A program made the translations under genes and the position numbers. The notes below the pieces were generated by a model. That model was not told where the DNA came from, searched no databases, and saw nothing but the letters and a program-made list of their open reading frames with translations. From an uncultured Sutterella sp. (GTDB lineage Bacteria; Pseudomonadota; Gammaproteobacteria; Burkholderiales; Burkholderiaceae_F), in assembly GCA_900544255.1 (NCBI GenBank), contig UQUM01000020.1:1-35861 (forward strand): a stretch of 35,861 bases of DNA. The letters run 5' to 3'. Below, in pieces: positions 13,771 through 21,490 of this stretch; the stretch's first letter is position 1; each line of letters begins with the position of its first letter.

Positions 13771-15363
13771 TTATGCGGAAGTCTTGTCTGCTTTAGCAGC
13801 AGGTGTCGGATTTTCGACTTCCGTCGTCTCCGCAGCAATTTCTGTCGGTGTTTCCGGTTTTACGGGTTCCGCTTGCTGCGGGAGTTTCTTCTGCAGAACC
13901 GCACCGAAGAAGCCGTCGGTGTCACTCAAATGCGGCAACATTACGAAGTTGGCGCCGAAGCGTTCCGATACCCATGCGGGAATGGTAATTCCCTGTTTGG
14001 CGAGAACTTCGGTGGCGGACAACTGTTCAAAGTCCGGGTGCTTCGCGAGAAAGTCCTCCACAACCGCTTGGTTTTCTTCAAAGAGCATGGAGCACGTGGC
14101 GTACACGACGCGGCCGCCCGCCTTCACGAGTTTTGCGGCTTCTTCCAAAATGGAATGCTGCAAGCCGTTGATGCGCGACAGTTCTTCCGGGGATAAACGC
14201 CACTTCAGATCCGGGTTGCGGCGCAGCGTCCCCGTACCCGTGCAGGGGGCGTCAACGAGTACGCGGTCGAATTTTCCGCGCAGACGCTTGATGCGGTTGT
14301 CCTTCTCGTCACGGATCGCCATCGGGTGCACGTTCGAAAGCCCCGCGCGGCGCATTCGGGGCGTCAGGCCCATCAGGCGCTTTTCATTGACGTCGAAGGC
14401 GTACAAGCGCCCCGTCGATTTCATCTGCGCCCCCAAGGCGAGCGTTTTGCCGCCCGCGCCCGCGCAGAAGTCGCAGACCATGTCGCCGCGCTTGGCGCCG
14501 ACGAGGCGCGCAATCAATTGGCTCCCCTCGTCCTGAATGTCAATGCGGCCTTCCTGGTAAAGGGGCGTACGGATGAGGGCGGGTTTGGCGGTGAGCCGCA
14601 CGCCGTCGGGCGACATCGTCATGGGGTGCCCTTCCACACCGTGTTGGGCGAGTTCAGCGATGACGTCTTCACCCTTCGCCTTCATCGTGTTGACGCGCAG
14701 ATCCAAGGGGGCGGAGCCGGAACTCGCTTCACACACTGCGCGGCATTCGTCTGCGCCGAACTGCTTCACGAGCCGGTCGTGAATCCACTGCGGCATTTCA
14801 TCCTTGACGTGCGAGGGGGCGCGGGTCATGTCGGTTTTGAGAAGCTTCGCGAGGACTTCGGTGTCGCCCTTGGCGACTTCCTTCGGTACCGCCCCTTCCC
14901 CGTACTGCAGCGCCAACGTCAAAAGCGCGGCAACGCGCGGTGCCCGTGCCGGTTTCATGGGCTTCATGCGGAAGGCGATCCCCGCCAAATGTCGGAGGCC
15001 GTAGAAAATGGCTTCCGCGAGAATCGTGCGGTCGCGGCTTCCGAGACTGGGGTTACTCTTAAAGAACGCCTTCATAAGGACGTCCGCCGGACCGTCCAAC
15101 TTCAAAATCACCGTAAAGGCGCGCGTCAATTCGTCCGCGATGAGACTCGTGATGCGCACTTTCCCGGGTTCCAATTTCACCATACGGTGCTGGCTCGGCG
15201 TACCCTTGCGACCCGCGTCGTTACGGCGGCGGTTGTTTTCCTCGTTCTGACGCTTTTTCGCCGCCCGCTGGCGTTCCGTCATCCGGGGGGATTCCGTCTT
15301 CGTGCGTTTCACGCGCACCGGGGAAAACGGCATGTGTTTGGTGGATTTCTTCTGTTCCGACAT
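13771..15363 (-). CDS. rsmB: 16S rRNA m5C methyltransferase RsmB/Sun family
   Basis: RsmB methylates C967 of 16S rRNA. The 530-residue product has an unusually long basic N-terminal extension of about 60 residues, a NusB-like helical domain (near 75-220) and a Rossmann methyltransferase domain. Visible motifs are the SAM-binding DFCAGAGGKTLALGA near 300, the active-site VDAPCTGTGTLRRNP near 375, and YATCSMLFEEN with the second catalytic Cys. The C-terminus has an extra Pro/Glu/Ala-rich tail of about 45 residues. The start at 15363 lies 20 nt after the purN stop, so the two are probably cotranscribed, an arrangement I associate with Burkholderiales. An archetypal RsmB is about 430 residues; the extensions account for the difference. 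Confidence 0.93.
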   Translation of the reverse strand: MSEQKKSTKHMPFSPVRVKRTKTESPRMTERQRAAKKRQNEENNRRRNDAGRKGTPSQHRMVKLEPGKVRITSLIADELTRAFTVILKLDGPADVLMKAFFKSNPSLGSRDRTILAEAIFYGLRHLAGIAFRMKPMKPARAPRVAALLTLALQYGEGAVPKEVAKGDTEVLAKLLKTDMTRAPSHVKDEMPQWIHDRLVKQFGADECRAVCEASSGSAPLDLRVNTMKAKGEDVIAELAQHGVEGHPMTMSPDGVRLTAKPALIRTPLYQEGRIDIQDEGSQLIARLVGAKRGDMVCDFCAGAGGKTLALGAQMKSTGRLYAFDVNEKRLMGLTPRMRRAGLSNVHPMAIRDEKDNRIKRLRGKFDRVLVDAPCTGTGTLRRNPDLKWRLSPEELSRINGLQHSILEEAAKLVKAGGRVVYATCSMLFEENQAVVEDFLAKHPDFEQLSATEVLAKQGITIPAWVSERFGANFVMLPHLSDTDGFFGAVLQKKLPQQAEPVKPETPTEIAAETTEVENPTPAAKADKTSA

Positions 15364-15383
15364 GTTTTTTCTAGCTTTACAAG

Positions 15384-16049
15384 TTAAGCCACGCTGCCCG
15401 TTTCGCCGTCAAAGACTGCAAGCGTCTTCGCGGTTTCGTCGTCCGTTATCGTCCGACCGTCAACGATTTTGACGCGGCCTTGGGCAACTGCCTTCACCGA
15501 GCGCGGATAAAGGATGTGTTCCAAACGCAGCACTCGGTGCGCCAGGGCGTCTGCCGTATCCGACGGCAGTACCGGCACCACGGCTTGTCCGATGATGGAG
15601 CCGCCGTCGAGTTCGCTTGAGACAAAGTGAACGGTGCAGCCTGCGATCCGCACGCCTTCGTTGATCGCCCGCTGATGGGTGTCGAGGCCTTTGAATAACG
15701 GCAGGAGCGCCGGATGAATGTTAAGGATGCGCCCTTCATAGTGATCCACGAAGTGCGGCGTCAGAATGCGCATGAAGCCCGCCAAGACGATGACTTCGGG
15801 GTGATACGCGTCAATCACCTTCATCATGGCGTCTTCAAAGGCTTCGCGCGTGTCGAACGCCTTGTGATCGACGACGTGGGTGGCAATGCCGAACGCCTTG
15901 GCTTTTTCCAGGCCTGCGGCGTCGGGGCGGTTGCTCACGACAGCGGCAATCGCGACACCATCCGCAGCCCAATTTTCTTTTCGGGCGACTTCGGCGATGG
16001 CGGCGAAGTTGGAGCCGCGGCCGGAAATGAGAACAACGATGTTTTTCAT
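15384..16049 (-). CDS. purN: Phosphoribosylglycinamide formyltransferase PurN
   Basis: PurN transfers a formyl group from 10-formyl-THF to GAR in purine synthesis. The 221 residues show VLISGRGSNFAAI at the N-terminus (phosphate-binding), AGFMRIL, NIHPALLPLFKGLDTHQRAI with the catalytic Asn and His, and GCTVHFVSSELDGG with the catalytic Asp. Length is normal for the family. It starts at 16049 and stops 20 nt before rsmB. Confidence 0.96.
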   Translation of the reverse strand: MKNIVVLISGRGSNFAAIAEVARKENWAADGVAIAAVVSNRPDAAGLEKAKAFGIATHVVDHKAFDTREAFEDAMMKVIDAYHPEVIVLAGFMRILTPHFVDHYEGRILNIHPALLPLFKGLDTHQRAINEGVRIAGCTVHFVSSELDGGSIIGQAVVPVLPSDTADALAHRVLRLEHILYPRSVKAVAQGRVKIVDGRTITDDETAKTLAVFDGETGSVA

Positions 16050-16189
16050 AATTTAAAAAGGGCCAGTCCTTACGGGAGGCCGCATTGTAGCGGTTCGGGA
16101 TACCAACAGTGCGGATCCTCCCGATAGCGTTGCCGGTTTTATAAAAGCGAGACTGGCTACCGTAACTATTAAAGTACTTTAGATCGAAT

Positions 16190-16213
16190 GTACGGCTTTT
16201 CTTCAGGCCGTAC
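16190..16213 (-). terminator. Hairpin after the M20 amidohydrolase gene
   Basis: GTACGGC and GCCGTAC form a 7-bp stem with a 10-nt loop, 19 nt past the stop of the amidohydrolase gene. No proper T run follows on the minus strand. It is the only structure in the 16050-16231 gap. Confidence 0.4.
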
Positions 16214-16231
16214 TGAACGCGCGCCTCCTTT

Positions 16232-17428
16232 TTAAGCCAAAGCCTCTAATCGCGTGAGTGCGATGTTCGCGATAAGGGACGCCGCCGCGGGGAGCACCTC
16301 GTCGTTAAAGTCAAAGATCTGACTGTGCAACGACGCCTGATGCTGTTCATCACGGATCCCTACACGCATGATGGCGCCGGGAATGACGGCCTGGTATGCA
16401 GAAAAGTCTTCCGAACTCATAAAGGGCGTCATATCGGGTACTACGTGCTCGGCGCCGTACATCGCGGTGGCCGCGGCAATGCCGGCCTTCGTCTGTTCGG
16501 GGGCATTGTTGACGGCGGCGCACTGGTGCTTATAGACGATCTCGACGGTGCAGCCGTTCGCTTCTGCGATTCCCGTCACCATCTTTTTAAATTCTCGTTC
16601 GATCATTTCGCGTCCTTCCTTGGAGAAGGTGCGGACCGTGCCGCTCATCGTGAGCACCGGCGGAATGACGTTGGGAGTGCCGAAGCTGCCGGCGTTTACC
16701 GAGCAGATGGAAACGACGCCCGTGTCCACGGGGTTGAGCTTACGGGAAACCAACGTCTGCAGCGCATTGATGAGTTGTCCCCCGACCGGAATCGGATCGA
16801 TGCCCAAATGAGGCCGCCCGCCGTGGCAGCCGACGCCCTTTACCGTCACCCAGAAGGAGTCGGAAGCGGCTTGGAGCGCCCCTACGCGGAACCCGAAGGT
16901 GCCTTTGTCGAGCAGGGGTTCGGTGTGGGCACCGTAGATTTCCTTTACGTCGTACTTTGCGAGCACCCCGGCGTCAATCACGGCCTGCGCGCCTTCGGCG
17001 ATTTCTTCTGCGGGCTGAAAGATCCCGACGATGCGGCCCGCGAAGTTGTTGTGCGCCCTGAGGTAACGAAGGGCCCCCATCAACCACGTCTGGTGCCCGT
17101 CGTGACCGCAGGCGTGCGCCTTCCCCTCATGCGTGCTCTTCCACGTGTTCGTCGTGGCGTCGGGCATTGGGAGCGCATCGATGTCAGCACGCAGCGCTAC
17201 GGTTTTACCGGGCTTCGTGCCGTCAATGACGGCAATGACGCCGCCCTTCACCATATCGGTGTCAACCGTAATGCCCCAGTCCGTGAGGTGCTTCACGATG
17301 CGCGCCACGGTTTTCGGTGTGTCAAACTTTAATTCCGGTGTGCTGTGCACGTCGTGTCGGATGGCGGCGAGTTCTTCGCCCCAAGCGAGGATTTCGGGGA
17401 AAACGCGGTCAGATAAAACGAAATTCAT
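16232..17428 (-). CDS. M20-family amidohydrolase (hippurate hydrolase / N-acyl-amino-acid amidohydrolase type)
   Basis: The 398-residue product is a dizinc M20D peptidase-like hydrolase that removes acyl groups from amino acids or peptides. Signatures are TPELKFDTPKTVARI, ALRADIDALPM, the metal motif HACGHDGH, FQPAEEIAEGAQ, GAHTEP, GCHGGRPHLGIDPIPVGGQLI in the lid domain, and MSSEDFSAYQ near the C-terminus. All metal ligands seem kept. The substrate (hippurate, indole-acetyl amino acids or other N-acyl amino acids) cannot be told from sequence. The gene stands alone. Confidence 0.92.
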   Translation of the reverse strand: MNFVLSDRVFPEILAWGEELAAIRHDVHSTPELKFDTPKTVARIVKHLTDWGITVDTDMVKGGVIAVIDGTKPGKTVALRADIDALPMPDATTNTWKSTHEGKAHACGHDGHQTWLMGALRYLRAHNNFAGRIVGIFQPAEEIAEGAQAVIDAGVLAKYDVKEIYGAHTEPLLDKGTFGFRVGALQAASDSFWVTVKGVGCHGGRPHLGIDPIPVGGQLINALQTLVSRKLNPVDTGVVSICSVNAGSFGTPNVIPPVLTMSGTVRTFSKEGREMIEREFKKMVTGIAEANGCTVEIVYKHQCAAVNNAPEQTKAGIAAATAMYGAEHVVPDMTPFMSSEDFSAYQAVIPGAIMRVGIRDEQHQASLHSQIFDFNDEVLPAAASLIANIALTRLEALA

Positions 17429-17537
17429 AAAATCCCTCTTAGAGAAAAAATAAAACTTGGTAAATGACTTTGGAACCCTTTAATACGATTTTTTAAGGCT
17501 CCTCGGTTAAAGTTACATATTAATGACAGAAGTCTTT

Positions 17538-17605
17538 TACAGCTAAAAACTTTTTTGATGAGTTAAATTTTTTTGTTGATGGTACAATCAATATTTTTAG
17601 CTGTA
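17538..17605. repeat. 12-bp inverted repeat spanning the stop of the AAA-ATPase_like gene
   Basis: TACAGCTAAAAA (17538-17549) and TTTTTAGCTGTA (17594-17605) are perfect complements, 44 nt apart; the TAA stop of the neighbouring gene lies in the right arm. The enclosed DNA is very AT-rich. It could be a long-loop terminator or the edge of an inserted segment. Confidence 0.45.
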
Positions 17606-19321
17606 CGAGGTTATTTCTTGCGCAACGAGATCTGTTCCGACAAATACTAGCGCTGCTTTAACAATTTTTTCTGAATCGCAAAAAGTACCGGAAGAGGCGT
17701 ATCTCGTCAGTTGGTCTTGAGCAGTTCTCAATTTTTCTGAAACGATTGATTGGCTATTTGCGGTAGTTTTCGGCAAATACTTAAATTCTAAAAGATACGT
17801 AGTCGTTGCTTTGCTTTCGGGGGCTGGCTTTAACACAAGATCAACATAACCTGTTCCAGCGGCCTCCTCTTCTATCGAAGCAACAAAATCAGACGTGCGG
17901 TTTGCCGTTCCTAAAAAATAGTATTGAATGGCAGCTTCGGAGAGATGTGCTCCGGCGTGGAGTCGAACCGAGTCTTTGAATTGTCGCGCTGCATATTTGA
18001 TAAAAGGTGTAATATCTCCTTTTGTCAAGGCATTAAGAGCTTGGTTCATTGCCTCGCCACCAAAGAGTACCTGACGGTTTCCCTCAAGGGTTTCTACAAA
18101 ATAATTAAAAAAACTTTCACGAATGGCTTTGTTGGGACACGCCAGCCCTCTGCCTTCCGGGGCGTAGGTCAGATAACCTAAGTAGTAAAATACCGATAAT
18201 AATTCAGTGCGAGAAAGTTCACAGAGTTTATTAAGATTTAATTCTGTATTGAGAGTATCTATCGGTATAGAGTATCCTGACAATACGTTCTTAACAATTG
18301 CGCGAATTTCTTCAGCGTTACCGCAGGACAAAATACCATTTATTTTTTTTATGTCAGGAGATACTGCAGGATCGCTAAGCTGATCAGGTTCTGCTCCGTT
18401 GTGGCGAATGTAATTTAAATAGTAAAGGCACATTGAAGCATTAAAAACGGAACTGTTATTATTTTTACTAAATCTGTAACCGTTGTAGTAATCTTTCATT
18501 CGAAAAAAAACTTCCTCTGTCGTCTTTCTATATGAAATTTTCTTCAAGACAGTATCGATTAACGGTCGTAATTCTTCCGGAGTAAATCCGAAATACTCAG
18601 CAATTCCAGGATATCCTGAAATATTGCAGGCAATATTGAAACCTGATGTAATCGAGTCCAAAGTAATTGGTGTGACGCCTGTGATAAAAGTCCGTGCGAC
18701 AAAATTGTCTGTGCTGTCTTTAACGGCAGCGTAAAAATTTTTGATGAAGCCTTCTTTTGATGTGATCAATTCAAATAGTTTTCTATCCGAAGCAAGTACA
18801 TCATTAGCAAACTGATCATATTCGTCAATCAGCAAATAGAGCTTTTTGCCGATTATCGGGCGTACCAAATTACAAAACTCCAGCCACATGACGGCCGGAT
18901 GCTCAAACTCCTTGGATAAAAATTCCTTACACCCTGCAATAGGGTAGCGCTCAAAGAAGTCATGCATTCCGCTGTTCATTTTTTTGCAGAAGTTGACTTC
19001 AAGCGGGTTGATGTCGATGGCAGAAAAATCCAGCCTTAACACGCAGTACTTTCCCTTCAGGGGGGTCGGGTTCTGTTCAATATAAGTGCCTTGGAAATTT
19101 TCTGAAAAATGAATGGCAAAATTTTGGTCGTAGTAAGCCTTCAGCATTGAAACAACCAGCGACTTCCCAAAGCGACGCGGCCGAATAACAATGGGATAGA
19201 GCGTGTCAAGATCTTCCAATATTTCTATAAAACGTGTCTTATCGACGTAAGCAAATCCATCCTTAATCAGTCCCTCAAATGAGGCTATACCGTAAGGGAG
19301 CTTTTCGAAAGTCATCGACAT
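17597..19321 (-). CDS. AAA-ATPase_like protein with C-terminal PD-(D/E)XK nuclease-like domain
   Basis: The 574-residue protein has an N-terminal AAA-ATPase_like domain: DGFAYVDKTRFIEIL near 20, Walker A-like IRPRRFGKSLVVSML near 46, Walker B-like LYLLIDEYDQF near 165. The C-terminal quarter carries the PD-(D/E)XK-type elements GYVDLVLKP and TTYLLEFKYL, where Asp and Glu-x-Lys form the fold's active-site set. The family is abundant in gut and anaerobic bacteria; no activity is firmly shown. This copy is intact, unlike that at 9967-11895. It is clearly more AT-rich than its neighbours, which suggests recent transfer. It starts MSM at 19321 or 19315; no strong ribosome-binding site. Confidence 0.85.
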   Translation of the reverse strand: MSMTFEKLPYGIASFEGLIKDGFAYVDKTRFIEILEDLDTLYPIVIRPRRFGKSLVVSMLKAYYDQNFAIHFSENFQGTYIEQNPTPLKGKYCVLRLDFSAIDINPLEVNFCKKMNSGMHDFFERYPIAGCKEFLSKEFEHPAVMWLEFCNLVRPIIGKKLYLLIDEYDQFANDVLASDRKLFELITSKEGFIKNFYAAVKDSTDNFVARTFITGVTPITLDSITSGFNIACNISGYPGIAEYFGFTPEELRPLIDTVLKKISYRKTTEEVFFRMKDYYNGYRFSKNNNSSVFNASMCLYYLNYIRHNGAEPDQLSDPAVSPDIKKINGILSCGNAEEIRAIVKNVLSGYSIPIDTLNTELNLNKLCELSRTELLSVFYYLGYLTYAPEGRGLACPNKAIRESFFNYFVETLEGNRQVLFGGEAMNQALNALTKGDITPFIKYAARQFKDSVRLHAGAHLSEAAIQYYFLGTANRTSDFVASIEEEAAGTGYVDLVLKPAPESKATTTYLLEFKYLPKTTANSQSIVSEKLRTAQDQLTRYASSGTFCDSEKIVKAALVFVGTDLVAQEITSYS

Positions 19322-19640
19322 AACACACTCGCAAAGAAAAACTGAGGAATCAGCTTACACGAGAACTGTAGCACAGGACGAAACTCGTGCCTAACCAACG
19401 ACTTTGTGTTCGTGATTTCCGGCGTTCTTCGATTCGAATCCGTCAATGTCCGCCCGGAGGCTGCTATGAGTCCTGCTGCCTCCCGTTGACGGATGGTGCT
19501 GTTGGACATGTCTGACTGTTTTGTCGGAAGACCGATGCTCTAGAGCGTCATGGTGTCCTCCTAGAGACTGATTTCAGGAAGGTACTTCCATTGTGACAAA
19601 TTTGACAGATCTATGTTTGGCTGGCCAAGTCTCAATGATC
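19322..19640. other. Intergenic stretch between the AAA-ATPase_like gene and the hydrogenase operon
   Basis: No convincing gene. It contains a palindrome GATTCGAATC near 19430 and a long inverted repeat in which CCGTCAA (19441-19447) pairs with TTGACGG near 19487-19493 with inner GGAGG/CCTCC. A minus-strand frame of 65 codons overlaps the next gene's start and looks spurious. Confidence 0.4.
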
Positions 19641-19681
19641 TGAAAAAAGGCCGTCTTCCTTTTCTGAAGAAGACGGCCTTT
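19641..19681 (-). terminator. Intrinsic terminator of the hydrogenase operon
   Basis: AAAGGCCGTCTTC and GAAGACGGCCTTT form a 13-bp stem, and on the minus strand TTTTTTCA follows. It lies 22 nt after the stop of the catalytic subunit gene. Confidence 0.9.
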
Positions 19682-19702
19682 GTCGCAACATGGAGAGAAG
19701 GG

Positions 19703-21490
19703 CTACACGGCTTTCAAGTGTTCCCAAATGTCGAGCACATTCTCGCGCCGCGGCGCCACTTTTCGATCCGCATAGTTCGTATGCAGAAGCTCATGCGCCT
19801 TGTGACTGTTGGGCTCCCCTAAGAACTCATCGTAAAGACGGATGACTTCCGGGTTTTTGTGGCTCTGGCGAAGCGGCCTGTCTTCGTCCACACCGTAAAT
19901 CCCCGCCATGCGTGCTTCGTTGCGGCTCATGTAAGTGTTGTGCAGCCGCGGCGTGCCGCCTCCGTTGATGCAGCCGCCCGGACACGCCATCACTTCAATG
20001 AAGTCGAAATGGCAACGGCGGGCCGCAATGTCCTGAGCGACCCTTTCGGCGTTCGCCAGTCCGTGCACGACGGCGATGCGTACCTTGGTGCCCGCCATGT
20101 CGATTTCGGCGGACTTAAACCACGCCATGCCGCGTACCGGCGTGTATTCGACGGGCCCCAGTTCGTTGCCCGTGACCTTGAAGTACACGGTTCTCAAAGC
20201 GGCTTCCATCACGCCCCCCGTCGCACCGAAAATGGCGCCTGCGCCCGTGTTTTCGGACATGAAGGGTGAATCGTAGGTTTCGGGTTTGAGCGTCAGAAGA
20301 TCAATCGCCTGACGGCGCAGAAGCCGCGCGAATTCTCGGACGGTGAGGACGAGATCGGTGTCGGGCATTCCGTCTTTGGTAAGCTGCGTGCGACGGATTT
20401 CGTCTTTTTTCGCCGTGCAGGGCATGATCGACACGAAGCGAAGCTTCTTGGGATCAATGCCGTGGGTCTTGGCAAACCACGTTTTTGCCAGCGAGCCGAA
20501 GATGGCCTGGGGCGAGCGCGTCGTCGACAGGTTCGGAATAAGTTCGGGATGCACTTTCTCCACGAAATTCACCCAACCCGGACAGCAGCTCGTCATCATG
20601 GGAAGCGTTCCCTGGGGCTGAAGGCGCGTCAAAAGTTCCGTCCCTTCTTCCAGAATCGTCACGTCCGCCGCCCAGTTGACGTCGCAGACGTAGTCCGCGC
20701 CCATTTGTTTCAACGCTGCGATGATCTGTCCTTCGACGTTGGTGCCGGGCATCGCGCCGAAGGATTCGCCCAACGTGACGCGTACGGCGGGGGCAAACGC
20801 AAAGACCGTCTTGATGTCGGGGTCGTTCAACCAATCAAGTGCCTTGTCGGTTTCGTCCTTTTCCGAGAGCGTTCCCGTGGGGCAGACCAGAGTGCACTGG
20901 CCGCACTGCACGCATTTGGCGGAATCTGCCCAACGGTCGGCCCCGGCAATCCCGATGCCGCATTTTGTGCCGAGACCGTCTACCGTGAGAACGGAAAGCC
21001 CCTGAATGTTGCGGCAGACTTCGACGCAACGGCCGCAGCGCACGCATTTTGTTACGTCGCGAACGAGGCCGTTTGCGGACGTATCGATGGGGCGCACCGC
21101 TTTAAAGCGGCCGTTGCAGCCGTTGTGCTGCAGGCCCACGTAAAGCGCCAAGTCCTGCAGTTCGCAGTGGGCGTACCGCGTGCAGCTCGAGCAGTTCTGA
21201 TCGTGGTCGGCAAAAATCCAGGCTACTTGTTGGCGCTGCCGCCAGCGCACTTCCGGCGTTTTCGTCCAGATCTGCATCCCGTCGGTCAAAGGGGTTTTGC
21301 AGGCGCAGACGATTTGTTTGCCCTGCTCGGTTTTGATTTCCACAAGGCACAGGCGGCAGGTACCCGGCGTGTGATCGAGCGGGAGATAAGCGCAGAGCGT
21401 CGGGATGAAAACACCGAGGCGCTTGGCGGCCGCGAGAACGGTTTCGCCTTCCGTGAAGGTGAAGGCTTTGTCGTTGATCCAGGCTTTCAT
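19703..21490 (-). CDS. [FeFe]-hydrogenase catalytic subunit, group A
   Basis: The 595-residue enzyme makes or uses H2. Domains in order: an N-terminal [2Fe-2S] ferredoxin fold (Cys33, 45, 48, 62), a His-Cys3 [4Fe-4S] site (HDQNCSSCTRYAHC), two [4Fe-4S] ferredoxin clusters (CVRCGRCVEVC and CVQCGQCTLVCPTG), then the H-cluster domain. All three H-cluster signatures are present: L1 TSCCPGW, L2 MPCTAKKDE, L3 EVMACPGGCINGGGTP. A small C-terminal domain ends the protein. It resembles HndD/HydA catalytic subunits of multimeric enzymes. The start abuts the upstream flavoprotein gene (stop at 21491), so the two are translationally linked. No signal peptide: cytoplasmic. Maturases HydE, HydF and HydG are not in the window but would be needed elsewhere. 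Confidence 0.95.
   Translation of the reverse strand: MKAWINDKAFTFTEGETVLAAAKRLGVFIPTLCAYLPLDHTPGTCRLCLVEIKTEQGKQIVCACKTPLTDGMQIWTKTPEVRWRQRQQVAWIFADHDQNCSSCTRYAHCELQDLALYVGLQHNGCNGRFKAVRPIDTSANGLVRDVTKCVRCGRCVEVCRNIQGLSVLTVDGLGTKCGIGIAGADRWADSAKCVQCGQCTLVCPTGTLSEKDETDKALDWLNDPDIKTVFAFAPAVRVTLGESFGAMPGTNVEGQIIAALKQMGADYVCDVNWAADVTILEEGTELLTRLQPQGTLPMMTSCCPGWVNFVEKVHPELIPNLSTTRSPQAIFGSLAKTWFAKTHGIDPKKLRFVSIMPCTAKKDEIRRTQLTKDGMPDTDLVLTVREFARLLRRQAIDLLTLKPETYDSPFMSENTGAGAIFGATGGVMEAALRTVYFKVTGNELGPVEYTPVRGMAWFKSAEIDMAGTKVRIAVVHGLANAERVAQDIAARRCHFDFIEVMACPGGCINGGGTPRLHNTYMSRNEARMAGIYGVDEDRPLRQSHKNPEVIRLYDEFLGEPNSHKAHELLHTNYADRKVAPRRENVLDIWEHLKAV

Noticed and set aside
14326..15387. 353-codon plus-strand ORF opposite rsmB
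   Set aside because: Shadow of rsmB, Arg/His/Gly-rich without motifs.
19425..19470. tRNA T-arm-like GATTCGAATC near a GC-rich stretch
   Set aside because: The flanks do not form a T stem or an acceptor stem; it is only a local palindrome.
19312..19509. 65-codon minus-strand ORF before the intact AAA-ATPase_like gene
   Set aside because: It overlaps that gene's start, has no ribosome-binding site and no recognised sequence.
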